Origin: Litsea cubeba | Lineage: Eukaryota; Streptophyta; Magnoliopsida; Laurales; Lauraceae | NCBI GenBank assembly: GCA_012931725.1 | Contig: CM022949.1 | Location: 10,655,920-10,719,919 of the forward strand | Length of the DNA: 64,000 nucleotides | Direction: 5' to 3' | Shown here: positions 60,000 through 64,000 of the stretch, in pieces | Numbering within the stretch: the stretch's first letter is position 1 | Layout of the letters: every line of letters begins with the position of its first letter | Made by a program: the position numbers and the translations under genes | Notes under the pieces: generated by a model | Databases searched by the model: none | What the model saw: the letters and a program-made list of their open reading frames with translations, nothing else | Told to the model about the DNA's origin: nothing

Positions 60000-60045
60000 T
60001 CAAAATGTCCCAGGATTCAAATAATGAGCTCCCATATTATATAGA

Positions 60046-60491
60046 TAAAGTATATTAAGTAAGTATATAAGTTTTTGGGTCATGCTTTGAACCTAGGTCC
60101 AAATTAAGCAAGTTCTTTACATTAAATCCGCGCAAAGTCTTGGACCTTGTAACATGATCCCTAATCGGGTTGGGGTTTAATCTACGTGAGGATCCATATC
60201 TTGGTTGGGTTCACATACATACCTATAGTAAAAGCACATAATATATATATATATTATATATATGGAAAATATTCAGTGAGAACTAATTCTCACATATTAT
60301 TGATAACTTTTTTACGTGATTCAATTAGCAACCTATCCAAACCTAGAAACCAATAGGGTACCCCCTGATAGTCATTAATCCAAGGATTGACAACATCCGA
60401 ATGAACTGAACCGTTGGATCGAGGGTTGAATATTTTTTTGAATATGAAGCCATTAAACTTGTGGCCACGGATAAAGGGGTTAGTGGATGGG
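60046..60491. other. Intergenic DNA right of the Helitron
   Basis: AT-rich, with (AT)n near 60240-60262. No gene recognised. Confidence 0.5.
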
Positions 60492-60780
60492 TGGTTTGGA
60501 TTCAAACTTGATATTTGGGGTGGTCTCACATAGATCTTTCCACCCCCTCCCATCCTCAAATGGGCCCCACAATATATATATATTTATATTAATAGTAAAA
60601 AGGGCCTTTAAATGTTAAAGAGGTTAGGGGGCATGGGTTTGGGGTCAAACTTGATACTTGGGGTTGGTCTCACATAGATCTTTCCATCCCCCCTGATCCA
60701 AATCCTCAAATGGTCCACAATTGGGCCCCCACAATATATATATATATATAGTAATAGTAAAAAAAAGGGCCTCTAATGTT
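60492..60780. repeat. Tandem duplication, about 144-bp unit, two copies
   Basis: GGTTTGG.TTCAAACTTGAT, GGTCTCACATAGATCTTTCCA, ATCCTCAAATGG and (AT)n followed by AGTAATAGTAAAAA, AGGGCCT occur at 60492 and again at 60636. The second copy has small insertions. Confidence 0.88.
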
Positions 60781-63420
60781 CTTCTACAAGCAACCAACTA
60801 GAAGAGCCGTCTAAACATTGTGGGGTCACTTGGGCCCACCCTTCATCAAAATAGTCCCTTTGAAACTCTCTTCATCCCGCTATTCTGCCCGTGGTTTGAT
60901 TGAATCCCAGAAAGCCTATGGTTAAAATGCAATTAAGCTTTAAAGCTGTTAAATCAGGGCTATGAAAAATCTAATGGGGCTGAGGTGCCGACCTTTTGGA
61001 TCTCCCATAGTGTTAAGGAAAACTTCTATCCCATCTGCCCCTCTTTTCATTAATAACTTACGTCTAGGTGGGCCCCACGGGCCTATAAGCAGAGAATATT
61101 TTCCATTAAAAAGTAGATATACAAAGAGGCATTTATGTTTCTAATATGGTCTTTCCTTATTCCTAATCTTGTACCCTGGGCCCCAATAGTGTCTGGGGTC
61201 TAGATTCGTGTCTTCTTAATGGCAATTCAGACCCACTCCAGGTAATGAATGGACGGACCTGATCTGTTATCTACTATACTAGCAAGTTGGTCCTGTTAGT
61301 GCCTGGTGGAATCAATTCCATTTCACAAAATAGTAGGCGCATTTATACAAAATAACATGTTCTTGTGCGCTAGCCTGTGATTTCGGTTGGTATCGTATCA
61401 AACAAAGAGGTAAAAGTGGCCTCCTTTCACACCAACCATAATAAGAGAAAATATGGCCTCGTGGTTACATCCCACAAGGTAAATTACCTACTACAAACTT
61501 TTACAGGGTCTAGTCTATGAAAGTGCTGATCTCGGCCAGGTCCAATCGAATGACATAATTATTTCTAGAAGGTAGCAATGGGTCCCTTCAGTGGATTCCA
61601 TTTATAATCCATTTCTACATGTAAAAAGTCAAGTGGTTCGTCTGTATGAGATTCAAAATAAACAACTATGTGAGTGATTTGGATGAATAAAAAATCAGTA
61701 TATAGATTTTTTTATCTAACTACTATAACCAACATATTATTGCTGCATTTTTCACCCAATTAGTGAGGAGGGTTGGGCCTTAGGCAATGTTTTTTTTTTT
61801 TTTTTTTTTTTTTATGAATTCTATATGTTTGGGCTTTTCGAAATGATGTGGGATCATATTCCTAGCATTTGCAAATTTGATATTTCTAGCCTAACATTCA
61901 TGAATTTCAGCCACATAAAAGGTCCTATTCCTAAATGACCTTTCGGACTTAAGGAACTCCACCCTTTGTATTTGATGTAATTAAAAGTCCTTAAATTTCC
62001 TCTCAGTATGAGCAATTTCTTCCCACTTAAGTGGGCATTATATATCTCCTATGAGGTCTCTCAACGGTCTCAACCCTTTTGACTAGGTTAAAAAAAACAT
62101 ACATTTGTTTTCATGCTAGAGTAGGGTGGTAAATATTTAGACGGCCTAGGTGGAATGGAATCATGCTAGAGTGCTCTCCCCCCATGACCCTACTCAAGCA
62201 ATAATTAAGGTATGGTATGGCACAATAATTTTTTATTAGAGAGTCAAATGGTATTTGTTGGATGTCAGTCTTGTAAAGCAGTAACTATAATTCGTGGGAA
62301 TAATAAGGACAACACCACATGGAAATCTAGATACATGGAAGTGACCCTTTGTTATGGTCAACATGGTTATATTATATAAGGCCGTGTTATAAGGAGATCG
62401 GCCACCTATGTTTGAACATTCCTGTATGCGTATGACCAGAAAAGATGGGCAAATTTTTTTAATCAGTAATGTGCATAACCCAAACAACAAATATATATGT
62501 ATGAATCTTATATAATAAACCAACCAACCACAAATGTAATGTACATATGCCTATATATATACACATAAAAGATGTTAAAGATAGTTGCAATCAAACATAG
62601 TTATCGTTCAAACCATATAACCATTTGAAATCTTGTAATAGGTAATGATCCATTCATATAGATGGATATAATTAAAAAGCTAAGGGTAATATGGCTTATT
62701 GGAAAGAAAAGCTTAGTTTTATTATTCTGGATTCTAAGAAGGTTTGACTTGGTCAAAGAGGAGAGAAGGTTCTCTTGCCAGAGAATTCTTGACCATGCAA
62801 AAATAATTTGAGGCACCCCCGTGATGTGATCCAAGCAATACATTCCTAGCTAGCCTTAACAAGTCAATTTTGGATGCTGTTTACCAAACAAATCTCTGGC
62901 ATCATGAGTCTATAATGAATGGCCCAGGAAGAGTTTTATTTATTTATTTATTTATCATACCTGGATTTATGATGTCTGGGCCTTTGAGATTACCATCCCT
63001 ACAGTAGTGTGAAACTATAGGCTAAAGGTGTATTTGATTTATAGTAATGTTTCAAGACTCGATCCTATAGTTGAACCAGAATCTGTAAACTGTGGCAGTT
63101 TTAGTCTAACTTATCCTAACCAAGATTGCATTGGAGTAAGCTTAGTACAAGACTAATCTAAATCACCCATATACGTTTGATGGGGCTGATTGATATTCAC
63201 GAGGGCACACATGTTTCTTCTTCTACTTTTTTTTTTCCCCTCCTTTTGTTAATATCTAGTAATGCAACTTGAAGCCACAGCTGCAAGCCTGCAACATTGA
63301 GGAGTGAGGACCATTTTTTTTGTTTCTTCTTTTTTACTTCATTAGTGGGTGACTTGATTTAAAATCACTAATATAATTTATAACAATGAGCACCTTCCAC
63401 CATGCCACGGGCGCTTATAC
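60781..63420. other. Intergenic DNA without recognised gene
   Basis: AT-rich with a T-run at 61792-61813. Short open frames on both strands (for example 62236-62523 and 62601-62843) resemble no family. Confidence 0.5.
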
Positions 63421-63559
63421 TCGGAGGCAGGCCCGGTCCTGAAGCAGGGCAGTAAGTGCACCAGCCCCGAGCCCCCATTTTTGAAGGGGCCCAAAAATAT
63501 TTCATCTCCTCAAGAAGAAAACATTTCCACTCCTCCAAATCCCACCGACCTCTTTCTCA

Positions 63560-63603
63560 AACCCCTTAACCCTTCATCAATCGAACTCCTTTGAACCCCA
63601 TCT

Positions 63604-63636
<33 letters not shown>

Positions 63637-63840
63637 AGAAGATAACTGGAGACCCTATAAACCGGTTAGGCCCAAATCGGCTGCACCGCCATCGCCAGAA
63701 CCGGCTGGCCCATCATCTTCGTGCTCGCGCCTAGCAGTTAAGCACCATCAGTCCACACCACTTCGGACGAAGCACCCAGGCTACCCAGCAGTGAAACCCC
63801 TCAACCCTTCATCAATCGAACTCCTTTGAACTCCATCTCA
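63560..63840. repeat. 46-bp direct repeat, 235 bp apart
   Basis: AACCCC.CAACCCTTCATCAA...CTCCTTTGAAC.CCATCTCA occurs at 63560-63605 and 63795-63840 with about two substitutions. Each copy is followed by low-complexity DNA (A-run, then C- and A-runs). Confidence 0.9.
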
Positions 63841-63854
63841 ACCAAACAGCAAGC

Positions 63855-63885
63855 CCCGCCCCCCACCCCCCCCCCCCCCCCCCCC

Positions 63886-63948
<63 letters not shown>
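63855..63948. repeat. Long C-tract followed by A-tract
   Basis: About 60 bases of nearly pure C (63855-63916) run directly into 32 A residues. A 28-base A-run also lies at 63606-63633. Such tracts are hard to sequence, so lengths are unreliable. Confidence 0.9.
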
Positions 63949-63949
<1 letters not shown>

Positions 63950-64000
63950 AAAAGAAAAGAAGAAGCACCCAACAAGCCACAACCACTTTGATTTCTACAG

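Larger units (their letters stand above)
56532..60000. other. Helitron 5' region upstream of Rep
   Basis: No recognised gene. On the minus strand 59130-59300 and 59690-59940 look like plant CT-rich leaders (CTCTCTCTTACTCTCACTCC, CCAAACCCTAACCC, GAACGGCTAACTC). The second ends in a donor-like CTGGTAAGTT near 59700, so it may be a non-coding first exon of the Rep transcript or captured host sequence. The 5' end itself has an inverted repeat at 59964-59999 (AGCCCTTGGAT / ATCCAAGGGCT). Confidence 0.45.
48725..60045 (-). mobile_element. Helitron (rolling-circle transposon), 11.3 kb, both ends present
   Basis: On the minus strand the 5' end reads TCTATATAATATGGGAGCTC (from 60045), preceded by A. 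The 3' end is a hairpin CCGTGCCT/AGGCACGG (48737-48754), eight bases, then CTAG at 48728-48725, followed by T. These are the defining Helitron features: 5' TC, 3' hairpin plus CTRR, insertion between A and T, no target duplication. The internal gene on the same strand encodes a Rep/helicase, which confirms the class. Both frameshifts in that gene suggest that this copy is no longer autonomous, although only two single-base losses separate it from a full frame. About 3.5 kb lies between the 5' end and the start codon, about 2 kb between the stop codon and the 3' end. Confidence 0.93.
63427..64000. mobile_element. Possible hAT-like element, left end only
   Basis: CAGGCCCGGTCCTGAAGCAGGGCAG...CCCGAGCCCCCATTTTTGAAGGGGCCC resembles the start of plant hAT elements whose ends carry GGGCC motifs. 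The right end would lie beyond the window, so this is tentative. Confidence 0.35.

Noticed and set aside
63801..63986. Gly/Phe-rich frame at the window end
   Set aside because: It is the translation of homopolymer tracts.
1..64000. CRISPR array, prophage, operon or other prokaryotic system
   Set aside because: Spliced plant genes and plant transposons throughout; no regularly spaced repeats or bacterial-type gene order.

Overview
This window is nuclear DNA of a flowering plant. It has AT-rich intergenic sequence, GT-AG introns of up to 3.5 kb, tRNA-derived SINEs, plant-type LINE, hAT, Mutator and Helitron elements, and four conserved plant genes. The many non-grass-like features suggest a dicot, magnoliid or similar woody plant, but the species cannot be named from sequence alone. 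No organellar, bacterial or viral gene was recognised.

Layout. (1) 913-4460 (+): the last four exons of a SEC22 R-SNARE gene; its first exons lie left of the window. (2) 6165-7847: a Mutator-like element with about 185-bp terminal inverted repeats and a perfect 9-bp target duplication; it carries an OVATE-domain reading frame (-), so it looks like a Pack-MULE. (3) 9808-24807 (+): a complete 14-exon gene for the spliceosomal helicase AQUARIUS, about 1511 codons. Its introns hold four retroelement remnants, all antisense, plus a hAT MITE. (4) 25940-27576: pyrimidine/purine-rich repeats, including a 749-bp fold-back element with a 9-bp target duplication. (5) 27867-28526 (+): a two-exon gene for a secreted PLAT-domain protein. 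(6) 31195-36415 (-): a seven-exon TPR/thioredoxin-like (TTL) gene with a one-base frameshift in exon 1. (7) 38492-40320: a hAT-like element with a second hAT element nested in it. (8) 40600-48500: intergenic DNA with MITEs and SINEs. (9) 48725-60045: an 11.3-kb Helitron, both ends recognisable, coding on the minus strand for a seven-exon Rep/helicase with two frameshifts. (10) 60046-64000: repeats and low-complexity DNA.

The host genes have unrelated jobs (ER-Golgi vesicle fusion, pre-mRNA splicing, stress-linked secreted PLAT protein, TPR/thioredoxin-fold scaffold) and do not form a cluster. What ties the window together is transposon activity: gene-fragment capture (OVATE), nested insertion (hAT in hAT), antisense insertion in introns, and an almost intact rolling-circle transposon that has copied a piece of its own Rep catalytic region. 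Exon limits were set by eye from splice-site consensus and protein family knowledge, without alignment software.
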